Assembly: GCF_003003235.1 (NCBI RefSeq)
Contig: NZ_PVUE01000004.1
Location: 1 to 64,000 of the forward strand
Source: Antricoccus suffuscus
Lineage (GTDB): Bacteria; Actinomycetota; Actinomycetes; Mycobacteriales; Antricoccaceae
DNA length: 64,000 nt
Reading direction: 5' to 3'
The position numbers and the translations under genes are program-made. Below the pieces are notes generated by a model. It was not told where the DNA came from and ran no database searches. It worked only from the letters and a program-made list of their open reading frames with translations. This document shows positions 9,198 to 19,362 of the stretch, piece by piece (the first letter of the stretch is position 1; every line of letters begins with the position of its first letter).

Positions 9198-9839
9198 ATG
9201 TCTGGCACGTCGCGTCACTCCGGTACGCCGCGCCGCCAGGGCGACAGCGCACGCACCCCGCAAGAGCAGGCGCCCGGCCCGGGCGAGCGGCGTAAGACGC
9301 TGCGCACCGCGCCGCCGACGCCGCTGGATATCGCGCCGCACCGGCCCGAGTCCGCCCCCGTTCCGTCTTCCGCCAAGGATGGGCGCCGCCGGCCGGCCTC
9401 TCAGCTGCCCCGTTCGGACGAGATCAGCGCCGGCGGACTCGTCGTAGACCGGTCCCTTGCCGAACCGGCCGCGGCGCTGATCGGTCGGTTTGACCGGCGC
9501 GGTCGCCTGCTGTGGTCCCTTCCGAAGGGACATCTCGAAGCCGGTGAAACCCGGGAACAAGCGGCGATCCGCGAGGTCGAGGAGGAGACCGGCATCCGGG
9601 GCAGCGTGGTCGCGCCGCTCGGCACAATCCGGTATTGGTTCGTCGCCGAAGGACGCCGCGTGCACAAGACCGTGCACCACTACCTGATGCAGGCCACCGG
9701 CGGTGAGCTTTCGGATGAGGACGCCGAGGTCGTCGCGGTAGCGTGGGTGCCACTGAGCGAGCTCGGCGCTCGCCTCGCGTACGCCGACGAACGCAAGATC
9801 GCCGACGCCGCCGTGCGCATCCTGGCCGACACCGCGTGA
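9198..9839 (+). CDS. mutT4: NUDIX hydrolase (MutT4-like)
   Basis: This 213-residue protein has about 75 basic/proline-rich residues followed by a NUDIX fold. The NUDIX box runs from GHLEAGET to [10 protein letters not shown] (about residues 111-133) with all glutamates in place, preceded by LWSLPKG. It should hydrolyse a nucleoside diphosphate-linked substrate. The syntenic M. tuberculosis gene is mutT4 (Rv3908), a sanitation-type enzyme, but the substrate here is inferred only from position. Its TGA stop overlaps the GTG start of the next gene in a GTGA, so translational coupling is likely. The disordered N-terminal region is also seen in mycobacterial relatives. Confidence 0.85.
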   Translation: MSGTSRHSGTPRRQGDSARTPQEQAPGPGERRKTLRTAPPTPLDIAPHRPESAPVPSSAKDGRRRPASQLPRSDEISAGGLVVDRSLAEPAAALIGRFDRRGRLLWSLPKGHLEAGETREQAAIREVEEETGIRGSVVAPLGTIRYWFVAEGRRVHKTVHHYLMQATGGELSDEDAEVVAVAWVPLSELGARLAYADERKIADAAVRILADTA

Positions 9840-12310
9840 GCGGCGATCTCTACGTGCATCACCCGACCGGGCGGCACGGTTACGACCACCGCCAACATAT
9901 TCATCCCCATGCCAGGAGGATCGGGAATCTGCTCGCTGCACTCGTCTGTGCACTCCTCGCGCTGACGCTCGCCGCACCCGGCGCGCTGGCCGACGACCCC
10001 ACCACGGGCCCGGCGCACAAGAACCCGCTCCCGGTCACGATTGTCATCGACAGTGTCACGCCCACTTCGCTCGGACCGGACGGCACGCTCACCATCACCG
10101 CGACCGTCACCAACACGGGCAAGGAGACGATTGACAATCCGTGGGTCCGCCTCCAGCGAGACGATGACGTGACCAACCGGTCCCAGCTGCTCAAGCTGGA
10201 CAAGTCCCAGCCCGGCTACACGCAGGCGATCGGCCCGATCCACGACCTGACCGCGTCGCTGGGTCCCGGCGCATCCCAGCAGATCAAGGTCACGGCGACG
10301 ACGGCTGAGCTCAAGATCAACGACCAGGGCATCTATCCCGTCCTGATCAACATCAACGGCGAGACGAACTCGGGGCCGATACGCGTCGGCCAGGCCGCGA
10401 TCAGCGTCCCCTATTTCGAGACCGCGCCGACCGCGCCGACTCGCGTCGGGTGGGTACTGCCGCTGATTGACCGGCCGCACCGCTCGGCCCAGACCAATGT
10501 CTTCCTCGACGACGAACTCAATACGCTGGTCTCGCCGGGCGGGCGACTCAACCGGCTGCTCGCGGCTGCCGAGAAATACGCCGGCAAGTCGCAGCTCTCG
10601 CTCATCGTCGATCCTGAGCTGATCAGCGCGCTCAGTGTGATGACCGGCGGCTACCAGTACGTCGCGCAGAGCGGAAGTCACAAAGGCGAGGTCGTCACCG
10701 GCGAGGGTGGCGACAAGGCGGCCAGCTGGCTGGACCGACTCACCGCACTCGCCAAGACCGTGCCGATCATGACCACGCCGTACGCCGATGTGGACACGGC
10801 AGCCCTGGCTCGCAACAACCTCGCCGACATGATCATCTCAGCGCGCAAAACCGGCACGAGCGTCGTCGACAGCATCCTCAAGACCCAAACCGTGCACGAC
10901 GTGGACATGCCGGCCGGCGGCGTCACCACCGACCAGGTCATCGCGGCCGACCAGCAGGCCGGCGTGCGCAAGCTGATCCTCAGCGGCGCAGCGTACGGGC
11001 AGAGCGACTACCTCGAGTCCAGCGACGGCGTAACCGAGAACGCGGCAACCGTCCTCAATGTGCCCGGCGCGTCGATCGAGGCAGTGGTCGCCGATCCCGC
11101 GCTGACCCGCATCCTCGGCGAAGGCAGCACGTACGCCGCCGGCCCGGTCGCGGGGGCGCAACGCTTCGGCGCCGAGCTCGCCGCGATCTCGATGCAGCAA
11201 CCGGCCGTCTCACGCGGGATGCTCGTCGTACCTCCGCGACGCTGGGACCCGAGCCAAAAATTGCTCGACGCCGTCTTCACCGAGACCACGACAACACCAT
11301 GGGTCGCGCCGCTCAGCTTCGACACGCTGGCCGCCGACACACCCGTCGCCCGGGGCGCGCTCGACTATCCGGCCTCCGCGTCTACAGCCGAGATCCCGGG
11401 CACCGCGCTCACGCATGTCGTCCAGTCCGCGGCCAACATCAACGCCATGCGGTCGATGTTTACCGAAGCCGACGCCGACACGATGCTCGAGCCGTACAAC
11501 AGGGCGCTGTTTCGCATGGTCAGCTCCGCGTACCGTGGCGATCCCGCCGCCGTTGAGGCCCGCGCCGACGACGTCGACAGCGCCCTCGCGCAGATCCGCA
11601 ACGACGTACAGATCGTGCCGCCGTCCGACGGGACCTACACGCTGTCCTCTTCCACCGCGCCACTGCCGTTCACCGTCCAAAACAAGCTCGGCGTGCCGGT
11701 CAAGTATGTCCTCGGGCTCGATGAGGCGCGCTCGTCCGGTGTGAAGGTCGGCGGTACCCAAGTGCTGCAGATAGCACCGAACTCGCGCGCCACGGTCAAG
11801 GTACCGACCGTCGTCGAACGGTCCGGAGTCTTTTCGGTCGTTGCTCAGATCCATACGCCGGATGGGCTGAGCTTGGGCACCGACGTCGTCGTGTCCGTGC
11901 GCAGCTCGGTGTACGGCGGGGTCGCGCTGGGGGTCACCGGTGCGGCGTTCGCGATTCTGCTGTTGCTGATCGCCCGCCGTTACGTCATCCGGCGCCGCAA
12001 CAAACGCCGCCAACGTGAGGCCGACGCGCGAGCGGCCGACGCGGCGCTGCTCGAGCAGCCGGACGAGCCGGTACCGTTCGGTGACTACAGCTATCGCGTC
12101 GACGAGGGTGGTACGACGGCCAGCATCGTCCTACCACCCGATCCCGCAAACCGACCCGAACGCGTAGGTCCAGCCGACGGCGCGGATCGGCCCGACTCGA
12201 CCGATCCGCCGCGTAGGCCCGACCCGGCTCATGAGCCCAACCCACCCGATGACCCCGATGACCCTGACGACAAGTCCTGGCTCGACGAACAGATAGGTAA
12301 ACCCGAGTGA
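9836..12310 (+). CDS. DUF6049 family secreted/membrane-anchored protein
   Basis: This protein has 824 residues if started at the GTG that overlaps the NUDIX stop. A signal peptide is clear ([22 protein letters not shown]). It is followed by an Ig-like beta region ([17 protein letters not shown]) and a large extracytoplasmic region. A single membrane helix ([20 protein letters not shown]) follows, and then a basic and proline/aspartate-rich cytoplasmic tail. It corresponds by position to Rv3909, a conserved secreted protein of unknown function. Coupling to murJ by another stop/start overlap (GTGA at 12307) suggests a role at the cell envelope alongside lipid II export. No catalytic motif is visible. 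Confidence 0.85.
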   Translation: MSGDLYVHHPTGRHGYDHRQHIHPHARRIGNLLAALVCALLALTLAAPGALADDPTTGPAHKNPLPVTIVIDSVTPTSLGPDGTLTITATVTNTGKETIDNPWVRLQRDDDVTNRSQLLKLDKSQPGYTQAIGPIHDLTASLGPGASQQIKVTATTAELKINDQGIYPVLININGETNSGPIRVGQAAISVPYFETAPTAPTRVGWVLPLIDRPHRSAQTNVFLDDELNTLVSPGGRLNRLLAAAEKYAGKSQLSLIVDPELISALSVMTGGYQYVAQSGSHKGEVVTGEGGDKAASWLDRLTALAKTVPIMTTPYADVDTAALARNNLADMIISARKTGTSVVDSILKTQTVHDVDMPAGGVTTDQVIAADQQAGVRKLILSGAAYGQSDYLESSDGVTENAATVLNVPGASIEAVVADPALTRILGEGSTYAAGPVAGAQRFGAELAAISMQQPAVSRGMLVVPPRRWDPSQKLLDAVFTETTTTPWVAPLSFDTLAADTPVARGALDYPASASTAEIPGTALTHVVQSAANINAMRSMFTEADADTMLEPYNRALFRMVSSAYRGDPAAVEARADDVDSALAQIRNDVQIVPPSDGTYTLSSSTAPLPFTVQNKLGVPVKYVLGLDEARSSGVKVGGTQVLQIAPNSRATVKVPTVVERSGVFSVVAQIHTPDGLSLGTDVVVSVRSSVYGGVALGVTGAAFAILLLLIARRYVIRRRNKRRQREADARAADAALLEQPDEPVPFGDYSYRVDEGGTTASIVLPPDPANRPERVGPADGADRPDSTDPPRRPDPAHEPNPPDDPDDPDDKSWLDEQIGKPE

Positions 12311-13986
12311 GCATGTCCGGCGGGATCTTGCGGTCGGCTGGAAAGGTCGCGGTCGGGACGCTCATGTCGCGGCTGACCGGCTTCGTACGCACCATCGTGT
12401 TGGCCGCGGTCCTCGGCAACACCCTGGTCAACGATGCCTACAACAACGCCAACGTGCTGCCCAACCTGGTCTTCGAACTGCTGCTCGGCGGCGTACTGAC
12501 CAGCGTCATCGTGCCGCTGCTCGTGCGCGCGCAACGCGACGCGGCCGAGCGCGGAGGTGATCCCAACGCCTACGCGCAGCGGCTGTTTACGATCGCGGTC
12601 ATCGGGCTAACCGGCGCATCGATCATCGGCATGGTTCTCGCGCCGTTGCTCGTCACCGTGCAAGGGCTCGGGCCGAGCGCGCGCAACCACAACATGGCCG
12701 CACTGATGGCCGTGATGCTGCTGCCGCAAATGGTCTTCTACGGGATCGGTGCGCTTGCCGGCGCCGTACTCAACACCCGCGACTCCTACAGCGCGCCGGC
12801 CTGGGCACCGGTCGCCAACAACGTGCTCGTCATCATCGTCGGCCTCGGGCTGCTCACAATGACCGCGGGCGGCAAACCCACGCTGACCACCTTCAGCACC
12901 GGCCAGCTGGTCTTCCTGTGTATCGGTACGACGCTGGGCATCGTCGTACAGGCACTCATCCTCATCCCCGCGTGGCGCAAGGTCGGTTTCCGCTGGAAAT
13001 GGCGCTTCGACTGGCGCGGCGTGGGACTCGGAGAGCTGCGCAGGCTCGCTGCCTGGGTCGTCGGCTATGTCCTCGTCGGGCAGGTCGGCTTCATCGTCGC
13101 GTCCAACGTCGCCAACTACGCGGCGAAACAGTACGGCAACGGCTCGTTCGGGCTCTACAGCCAGTGGACGTACGCCGCCCTCCTGTTCCAGCTGCCCTAC
13201 GGCATCCTCGGCGTCTCACTACTCACCGCCATCATGCCGAAGATGTCGCACGCGGCCGCCGCCGAGGACTGGGCCGCCGTCAAGGGCTATCTCAGCGACG
13301 GCACCCGGCTGACCGGAATTGCGCTCATCCCGATCTCGGCGGCGTTCTGGTTGCTCGCCGTACCCCTGACCTTGCTGTTCTTCGGCGCGGGCAACTTCAC
13401 CGCGGAAGGCGCCCGCTACACCGGGCTGACCCTGGCCGCGGCCAGCATCGGACTGCTGCCCTACGCCCTGACCCTGCTGCAGCTGCGGGTGTTCTTCGCC
13501 GCCAAGGACTCGCGTACCCCCACGCTCGTCATGGTCGGCGTCGTCGCGGTCCGCGTCGTGCTCAGCCTCGCCTGCCTCGGCCTGTCGCCGCGCTACATCG
13601 TGATCGGGCTGGCCGTCGTCAACAGCGTCGCCTTCATCGTCGGGGCGATCATCGGCGACGTCGTACTGCGCCACCGTTTCGGCAATCTCGGCACCAAACA
13701 CACCCTCCGGCAGCTCGTCCGCATGGGGATCGCGTCCGTCGTCGCGGTCGCGGTGACCGTGCCGGTTTACCTCTGGCTGACCACGACCCTCACCGGCACC
13801 TCCGCGTGGAATCTTGCGGGACTCACCGGCATACCTCTGGTCGGCGCGTCAAAAGGTGTGCTCATCGTCGTACTCGGAGTCTCAAGTCTCGTCGGTCTCG
13901 TGGTGTACTTGATCGAGTCGTACGCCATGCGGGTGCCCGAGGTGCAGCGCGTGTTTAGCGTCGTACGCCGCCGCCTCCCGTTCTAG
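12307..13986 (+). CDS. murJ: Lipid II flippase MurJ (MviN)
   Basis: This 559-residue polytopic protein of the MOP superfamily starts with the characteristic GGILRSAGKVAVGTLMSRL and TGFVRTIVLAAVLGNTLVND. About 14 membrane segments follow, with LLGGVLTSVIVPLL and QLPYGILGVSLLTAIMPKMS as family landmarks. It should flip lipid-linked peptidoglycan precursor outward. In M. tuberculosis the orthologue Rv3910 continues into a cytoplasmic pseudokinase, a membrane helix and an extracellular domain. Here the protein ends after the flippase, and those parts are encoded by a separate gene 213 bases downstream. The start is a GTG overlapping the previous stop; an ATG at 12313 is an alternative. Confidence 0.92.
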   Translation: MSMSGGILRSAGKVAVGTLMSRLTGFVRTIVLAAVLGNTLVNDAYNNANVLPNLVFELLLGGVLTSVIVPLLVRAQRDAAERGGDPNAYAQRLFTIAVIGLTGASIIGMVLAPLLVTVQGLGPSARNHNMAALMAVMLLPQMVFYGIGALAGAVLNTRDSYSAPAWAPVANNVLVIIVGLGLLTMTAGGKPTLTTFSTGQLVFLCIGTTLGIVVQALILIPAWRKVGFRWKWRFDWRGVGLGELRRLAAWVVGYVLVGQVGFIVASNVANYAAKQYGNGSFGLYSQWTYAALLFQLPYGILGVSLLTAIMPKMSHAAAAEDWAAVKGYLSDGTRLTGIALIPISAAFWLLAVPLTLLFFGAGNFTAEGARYTGLTLAAASIGLLPYALTLLQLRVFFAAKDSRTPTLVMVGVVAVRVVLSLACLGLSPRYIVIGLAVVNSVAFIVGAIIGDVVLRHRFGNLGTKHTLRQLVRMGIASVVAVAVTVPVYLWLTTTLTGTSAWNLAGLTGIPLVGASKGVLIVVLGVSSLVGLVVYLIESYAMRVPEVQRVFSVVRRRLPF

Positions 13987-14199
13987 GCATCAAAACGGCG
14001 CGTTTCGCAGATCCGGCGTAATCTCTGGAAGTGCGCTCACCTTGCGTTATGTCGTCGTCAGCCGCATGGTCACCGATTCATAACTATGAGAGAAACGGTG
14101 TGTTTGGTAGGCGGATCGGCCCGCTCGATGAGACGCTTGACACACTGCTTTTGAGAATCACCTCGAAACTCGCGTCACCCGAGGGAGGAGTTGCGCGTC

Positions 14200-15882
14200 T
14201 TGACTAATGTGACCACTTCTCTCGCGCACGACCGTAAGCAATCCGCAGCCGCGGCACCGACGGATACGCCGCACTCGAGCGAGGCCCCACCGGACGCGGC
14301 GTCGGCGTCCGGAGCCGGACAGTCTGACGTCGAGCAACCGGGTAACGAGCAAAGTGGCGATGCCCGATCGGAACAGCCGGTCGACATCGAGGACACGCAG
14401 TCGACCGTCAACGCCATCTGCGGACGACGTTACAAACTCAACGGGACCCTCCGCGATGCCGCGAACTGCGCAAACCAGCCAGGGTGGCACGCGTTCCATG
14501 CCCGGGATGAATTCCTTGGTCGCAGTGTCGTCGTACGACTCGCCGCCGCCCGCACCACTGCCGAGGTAGCCGCCGTCAGCAAACTGGTCGATCGGGCCCG
14601 CGGCATGGCGAGCGTCAACGAACACCTGATCAGTCGCACCTACGACGCCGTCGTCCAAGACTCCGACACGGCCCTGAGCGCGACCGACCAGCAGTCCACG
14701 GGCAGGGGCCTCACACACGCGCTGATCGTCAGCAGTTATTTCGAAGGACCGACGCTCGAGGAACTGATCGCCGACGACGCACAGGTCGACCCGGACGCAC
14801 TACTTGACTCCCTGCATGGCCGCCTCGGCGCACTGGCCGAGGCGGGCCTCAGTCTCGGCGTCCTACGGCCCGACCAAATCGTGATGACCGAAGACGGTCC
14901 GGCGATCGCCGCGCCCGCCATCGGATCGGTAGACGAAATCGGCCCGACGGACCTGACGGGGGTATGCGATAGCCTCGGTGTCGACCCGGCGGAGATTGCA
15001 CGCGCGCAAGCGTCCGCAACGGTCGACGTCGACGCGAAGGGCACGATGCGCGAATCAGAACTGCACGACTCAGAGTTAAGTGACTCAGAGTTACGCGAGA
15101 CCGGACAGGGCGATCCCGCCGATACTGGGCCGCTCGCGCGCTTCAGCGACGATGACTCGCCGCTCAGTGACGACTTTTACGACGATCCGGGCGACGACGG
15201 CAACAATGGCAACGGCGGGGGTATGGGTAACGGGCAGGACGAGCCGAAACGTAACAAGTTCGTGCTCGCAGTTGCCGTGCTCCTATCGCTGTGTGCGCTG
15301 TTGGTTATCGGCTGGTTCGTCGGACTACTGATCGGCGGCGTTTTCCACTCCGATTCCAACAAGTCCACTGCGGCAAAAACGCCGGCCAGTTCGAGCTCGG
15401 CACCGCCGGTCTCCCAAGCGAAACCGCAGGCCGGACAGCCGATCGCGGTCGCCGGCGCCAAGTTGCTCGACCCGCCTCCCGGTGACGGCAAGGAAAACCC
15501 GGACCGGCTCAACCTCTCGTACGACGGCAACACCGGCACCACCTGGCCCACGCTGCAGTACAAGGGTTCGGCCAACTTCGGCAACCTCAAGCCGGGAGTC
15601 GGGATCGTCTACGACCTAGGCAGTGAGCAGACCCTAGGCGCGGTCAAAATCACGACCACGCTGCCCGGCGCGACCGTTGAGATCCGCACGGGCACCGAGC
15701 CGCAGGCGTCCAGCTTGGATGCATATCCGGTTGTCGTGCCAGACACCAAACTCAACGGCGAGACAGAGATCAAGCTTCCCGAAGGCACGAAGACGCGCTA
15801 CGTCGTCGTGTGGATCACCAAGCTCGTCCCCCAAGAAAGCTACTATCAGGCTTCGCTCTCCGAGGTTGCTTTTACGTCGTAG
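14200..15882 (+). CDS. MviN-type pseudokinase, membrane-spanning, with extracellular discoidin-like domain
   Basis: This 560-residue protein has a Ser/Thr-kinase-like cytoplasmic domain from RRYKLNGTLRD to about residue 280. Catalytic positions are degenerate: the VAxK lysine region reads VVVRLAA, the HRDLKP loop reads LGVLRPDQIVM, and no DFG is present. After an acidic linker there is one membrane helix (AVLLSLCALLVIGWFVGLL). A beta-rich extracellular domain follows, beginning at LDPPPGDGKENPDR with the W-containing strand TGTTWPTLQY. This matches the C-terminal half of M. tuberculosis Rv3910, whose phosphorylated pseudokinase recruits FhaA. The TTG at 14200 is 9 bases from GGGAGGAG; a TTG at 14191 is too close to that site. 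Confidence 0.8.
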   Translation: MTNVTTSLAHDRKQSAAAAPTDTPHSSEAPPDAASASGAGQSDVEQPGNEQSGDARSEQPVDIEDTQSTVNAICGRRYKLNGTLRDAANCANQPGWHAFHARDEFLGRSVVVRLAAARTTAEVAAVSKLVDRARGMASVNEHLISRTYDAVVQDSDTALSATDQQSTGRGLTHALIVSSYFEGPTLEELIADDAQVDPDALLDSLHGRLGALAEAGLSLGVLRPDQIVMTEDGPAIAAPAIGSVDEIGPTDLTGVCDSLGVDPAEIARAQASATVDVDAKGTMRESELHDSELSDSELRETGQGDPADTGPLARFSDDDSPLSDDFYDDPGDDGNNGNGGGMGNGQDEPKRNKFVLAVAVLLSLCALLVIGWFVGLLIGGVFHSDSNKSTAAKTPASSSSAPPVSQAKPQAGQPIAVAGAKLLDPPPGDGKENPDRLNLSYDGNTGTTWPTLQYKGSANFGNLKPGVGIVYDLGSEQTLGAVKITTTLPGATVEIRTGTEPQASSLDAYPVVVPDTKLNGETEIKLPEGTKTRYVVVWITKLVPQESYYQASLSEVAFTS

Positions 15883-15976
15883 CCGTTCGTCGCGCCCGCC
15901 GAAAACCGCAGTTCACCTCCCGCGCGTCAGGCCGTTACGACTTCGCCCGCGCCCCTGCAACAGTTAGAGTGCTTGA

Positions 15977-16546
15977 GTGACTTTCGATCAACTGGAGGAC
16001 GAGCGCTCCGATAAAGAGCTGCTCGCCGATCACGTGACCGGCGATCGGTTTGCCTTCGAGAAGATCGTGCAACGCCACCGCAACCGCCTCTATGCCGTCG
16101 CACTGCGCACGATGCGCGACCCGGAAGAGGCCTCCGATGCGCTACAGGACGCCCTGATCTCAGCCTTTCGAGCGGCCGCCTCATTCCGTGCCGAAGCTCA
16201 GGTGACGACGTGGCTGCACCGTATCGTCGTCAACGCCTGCCTGGATCGGATCCGCCGGAAGCAGGCCCGGCCGACCGCCCCGCTACCTGAGGAGGGGCCC
16301 GGCGAGCCGGTCGACCCGCGCGACGCGGTTGAAGAGCGCAATATGTCGATGATCGTCGAAGACGCCTTGATGAAGATTCCCGAGGACCAGCGGGCCGCGA
16401 TCGTGCTCGTCGACGTACAAGGATATTCGGTCGCCGATGCGGCTAAAGTACTCGATGTACCCGAGGGCACGATCAAGAGTCGGTGCGCGCGGGGGCGGGC
16501 TAAGCTGGCCGTCATTCTGGGACACATTCGGAACCCGCGAGACTAG
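15977..16546 (+). CDS. sigM: ECF RNA polymerase sigma factor SigM
   Basis: This 189-residue protein has sigma region 2 (FEKIVQRHRNRLYAVALRTM and DPEEASDALQDALISAFRAA) and region 4 (IPEDQRAAIVLVDVQGYSVA, VPEGTIKSRCARGRAKL). Size, motifs and position between the MurJ block and trxB match mycobacterial sigM (Rv3911). It directs RNA polymerase to stress or envelope promoters and is expected to be held inactive by the membrane anti-sigma factor encoded next. The start is a GTG with a weak upstream ribosome site. A strong hairpin lies in the 142-base gap before the anti-sigma gene. Confidence 0.92.
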   Translation: MTFDQLEDERSDKELLADHVTGDRFAFEKIVQRHRNRLYAVALRTMRDPEEASDALQDALISAFRAAASFRAEAQVTTWLHRIVVNACLDRIRRKQARPTAPLPEEGPGEPVDPRDAVEERNMSMIVEDALMKIPEDQRAAIVLVDVQGYSVADAAKVLDVPEGTIKSRCARGRAKLAVILGHIRNPRD

Positions 16547-16596
16547 TCCTGCGTCCGACCATCGGTTATGACTACGACCGACTCGGAGGGTTTTCC

Positions 16597-16626
16597 AAAA
16601 TACTGCGCTGACCTGCGCCGTATTTT
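16597..16626. terminator. Hairpin between sigM and anti-sigma gene
   Basis: The arms AAAATACTGCGC (16597-16608) and GCGCCGTATTTT (16615-16626) pair over 12 bases with one mismatch, around a TGACCT loop. The stem ends in a T-run, as in bidirectional rho-independent terminators or attenuators, but no longer U-tract follows. Confidence 0.5.
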
Positions 16627-16688
16627 GCTACGCCGATTCGGGACTGGTTCTGGCCACACATCAGGGGCACGTACAACAAGGAGTTGTC

Positions 16689-17660
16689 ATGACATTTGAC
16701 GACCGGAACGCCGGACCAGGCGACCCGTCGGCATGCCCAGATGTGGAGACATTGGCGGACTTTCACGCCGGCGTACTCAATCGAGCAGACCACGCACGGA
16801 TCGCGGAAATTGTCGCGACCAACGTGCAGGCTCAGGAGATTATCGCCGCGCTGGATGCCACGCAGGCTCAGCTGTCCGCGCTGCCACCGGTAGAGATTCC
16901 GGCGGACGTCGCGGCGCGGATCGAGCGTGCGTTGGCGGCCGAAGGCGGGCGCAGCGAACCCGTGCGTGACACCGTCCGACACTTGCGCGCTTCGCCCCCA
17001 GCGCCCGGTGCCGGTCAGCCTGCCGAAACGACTCCGCATGCTGGACACCACGCGACGCCGGCACGGCCCGGCGCCGTACTACCACCCGCACCCACCAGGG
17101 CCGCTGGCCCGGGCGGCCCGCGGCACTCAGGCCCGGACACCAGTGCACCAGGGCCAGCAGGTCCTCCAGGACCGGGCAACGTCGTGGACTTTCAGTCGGC
17201 CAGGGCCAAACGGTCCAGTCGCACCAAGATGCTGCTCGGCGCCGCGGCGGCCGTTATCGTCATCGGCGGGGGCGGCGCGATCGCGTTCTCTCAGAGCGGC
17301 GGCACCAACGATGGCAACGTCGCGTCCGGTCATTCATCGAAGGCTGACAATAGTTCGGTCACCGGTACAGACTTGACTAACGTTGCCGCCAGCGAGGTGA
17401 CCGACTCGGCATCAATTGACAACAACAAGGCGACCTACGGCATCGCAGGTGAGATGTCCAAGCCGGACAGCCGCCAGAAATGCATCAGCGAAATTCCGAA
17501 GCGCCCGATCGCCGGACCTACCGCCGTACAAAAAGGCACCTACGACGGCACTGAGGCCTACGCGTTCGTATTCCCGGCAAAGAACGACCAGCTGCGGATG
17601 ATTGTGGTCAAGGCGGACGACTGCGGGACGGTACTCAAGGACGTCGTACAGAACCCGTAA
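16689..17660 (+). CDS. Membrane anti-sigma factor for SigM
   Basis: This is a 323-residue single-pass membrane protein. The N-terminal 90 residues form an anti-sigma-like helical domain (CPDVETLADFHAGVLNRADH, then VEIPADVAARIERALAAEGG). A long Pro/Ala/Gly-rich linker follows, then a membrane helix (KMLLGAAAAVIVIGGGGAI) and an extracytoplasmic domain with two cysteines (KCISEIPKRP, DDCGTVLK). No HxxxCxxC zinc motif is visible. The position after sigM equals Rv3912, the SigM anti-sigma gene. The start ATG follows AAGGAG at good spacing. The extracytoplasmic part probably senses the envelope signal, which is an inference from topology. Confidence 0.82.
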   Translation: MTFDDRNAGPGDPSACPDVETLADFHAGVLNRADHARIAEIVATNVQAQEIIAALDATQAQLSALPPVEIPADVAARIERALAAEGGRSEPVRDTVRHLRASPPAPGAGQPAETTPHAGHHATPARPGAVLPPAPTRAAGPGGPRHSGPDTSAPGPAGPPGPGNVVDFQSARAKRSSRTKMLLGAAAAVIVIGGGGAIAFSQSGGTNDGNVASGHSSKADNSSVTGTDLTNVAASEVTDSASIDNNKATYGIAGEMSKPDSRQKCISEIPKRPIAGPTAVQKGTYDGTEAYAFVFPAKNDQLRMIVVKADDCGTVLKDVVQNP

Positions 17661-17773
17661 CCTCCAGCGGGTCGAAGTGCTGGCTCACATCTCGGTGTGT
17701 CCTGGGAATGTCCGCCCTACGATGGGCGTTAGTCATCTGTCAGGTCAAAGATCGAAAGTGAGCCAGCATTTCT

Positions 17774-18727
17774 GTGACTACCGCTAACGCTTCTCCCTCA
17801 ACGGACGACGTACGCAACGTCATCATCGTCGGTTCGGGACCATCCGGCTACACCGCAGCGATCTACACCGCGCGGGCCGAGCTCAAGCCGCTCGTATTCG
17901 AAGGCAGTCAGTACGGCGGAGCCCTCATGACCACGACCGAGGTTGAAAACTTTCCCGGTTTCGTTGAGGGCATCGACGGACCTGAACTGATGGAAAACCT
18001 CCGTGGCCAGGCCCAACGTTTCGGTGCCGAGCTTGTCCCCGACGACGTCACGGCCGTCGATCTCAACTCCTCGCCCAAGACTGTGACCGTCGGCGACAAG
18101 GTCTACCGCGCGAAGTCGGTGATCATCACGACCGGCTCGAAGTACCGCTACCTGGGCCTGCCGGATGAGGAGCGACTCCTCGGCCGCGGGGTATCGGCGT
18201 GCGCGACCTGCGACGGGTTCTTTTTCCGGGACATGGACATCGCCGTCGTTGGCGGCGGTGACAGCGCGATGGAGGAAGCGACGTTCCTGACCCGCTTTGC
18301 GAAGTCGGTGACGATCATTCACCGGCGCGGGGAGTTCCGGGCCAGCGCGATCATGCTCGACCGGGCCCGCGCCAACGAGAAGATCAAGTGGGCGCTTAAC
18401 AAGGAGGTCCTTGCCGTCGAAGGGCAGGACAAGGTCTCCGGCGTACTACTCAAGGACAACGTGACCGGCGAGGAAAGCCGCCTCGCGCTGGGCGGGTTGT
18501 TTATCGCGATCGGGCATGATCCGCGCAGTGAGCTGTTCGCCGGCCAGCTCGACCTCGACCCCGCCGGCTACATCCAGGTCGAGCAGCCGAGCACCCGCAC
18601 CAAGATCGACGGCGTGTTCGCGGCGGGAGATGTCGTGGACCACACGTACCGTCAAGCCATCACGGCCGCCGGCACCGGCTGCCAGGCCGCGATCGACGCC
18701 GAACGCTGGCTGGCAGAGCACGAATAA
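17774..18727 (+). CDS. trxB: Thioredoxin reductase
   Basis: This 317-residue low-molecular-weight thioredoxin reductase has the N-terminal FAD-binding [18 protein letters not shown], the redox pair CATCDG (around residue 143), the NADPH-binding [13 protein letters not shown] and the C-terminal FAD motif [15 protein letters not shown]. It uses NADPH to reduce thioredoxin, which is encoded next. The start is a GTG. In mycobacteria trxB2-trxC are SigM-linked and lie in the same order. Confidence 0.95.
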   Translation: MTTANASPSTDDVRNVIIVGSGPSGYTAAIYTARAELKPLVFEGSQYGGALMTTTEVENFPGFVEGIDGPELMENLRGQAQRFGAELVPDDVTAVDLNSSPKTVTVGDKVYRAKSVIITTGSKYRYLGLPDEERLLGRGVSACATCDGFFFRDMDIAVVGGGDSAMEEATFLTRFAKSVTIIHRRGEFRASAIMLDRARANEKIKWALNKEVLAVEGQDKVSGVLLKDNVTGEESRLALGGLFIAIGHDPRSELFAGQLDLDPAGYIQVEQPSTRTKIDGVFAAGDVVDHTYRQAITAAGTGCQAAIDAERWLAEHE

Positions 18728-18743
18728 CGCGGCCCGCGGGCTT

Positions 18744-18759
18744 GTAATACAGGTATTAC
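18744..18759. promoter_or_regulatory. Short palindrome between trxB and trxA
   Basis: GTAATAC and GTATTAC form an exact 7-base inverted repeat separated by AG, 17 bases after the trxB stop. It could be a regulator site or a small hairpin. No U-tract follows, so a terminator is less likely. Confidence 0.35.
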
Positions 18760-18907
18760 GGGGTGCGTGACTTAGCGTCACACCCGAAGGCACGCGCGAC
18801 CCGGAATATGTGACGCGCTTGAGTAGTTCAATAGAGCAGACCACGACCGCGGTGGTACGCCGTACCGCTGACACCAGACCGACCATCACATGACACAGGA
18901 GATATCC

Positions 18908-19237
18908 ATGGGAGCAAACAGCAAGACCGTCACCGACCAGTCGTTCACCGAAGACGTGCTGCAGAGCGACAAGCCGGTGCTCGTCGACTTCTGGGCCGAG
19001 TGGTGCGGTCCGTGCAAGAAGGTCGGACCCGTCCTCGAAGAGATCGCCGGTGAAAACACCGACAAGATCACCATAGCCAAGCTCAACATCGACGAAAACC
19101 CGCAGATCGCCCGCGACTACCAGATCATGTCGATCCCGACCATGACCGTATTCGTCGGTGGCAAGCCGGTTAAGTCGATTGTCGGCGCCCAGCCGAAGGC
19201 GCAGATCCAGTCGCAGCTCGCCGAGTGGATCGGCTAA
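18908..19237 (+). CDS. trxA: Thioredoxin
   Basis: This 109-residue thioredoxin has the active site WAEWCGPCKKVGP at about residues 29-41 and the cis-proline loop IMSIPTMTVF. It is the general cytoplasmic disulfide reductant recycled by the upstream TrxB. The ATG at 18908 follows CAGGAGATATCC; an in-frame ATG 18 bases earlier lacks such a site. It is followed directly by a strong terminator, so the trxBA transcript ends here. Confidence 0.95.
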   Translation: MGANSKTVTDQSFTEDVLQSDKPVLVDFWAEWCGPCKKVGPVLEEIAGENTDKITIAKLNIDENPQIARDYQIMSIPTMTVFVGGKPVKSIVGAQPKAQIQSQLAEWIG

Positions 19238-19254
19238 CCCTCGCCGTACGTCGT

Positions 19255-19299
19255 AGTGCCGTCGGAATGACCAATCATTCCGGCGGCACTCGTCTTTTT
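19255..19299 (+). terminator. Rho-independent terminator after trxA
   Basis: A 16-base stem (19255-19270 with 19275-19290, one G-U pair) with loop CCAA is followed by CGTCTTTTT. It is a textbook intrinsic terminator 17 bases after the trxA stop. It also marks the left edge of the accessory insertion that separates trxA from cwlM. Confidence 0.9.
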
Positions 19300-19362
19300 A
19301 GTGAAACCGTTTTCGGTGAGACGTGAGCCGATCAGTCGAGCGGGTGGGACTAAGGGGACGTC

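Noticed and set aside
14137-14142. TTGACA before the pseudokinase gene as a -35 element
   Set aside because: No acceptable -10 hexamer at 16-18 bases; not enough to call a promoter.
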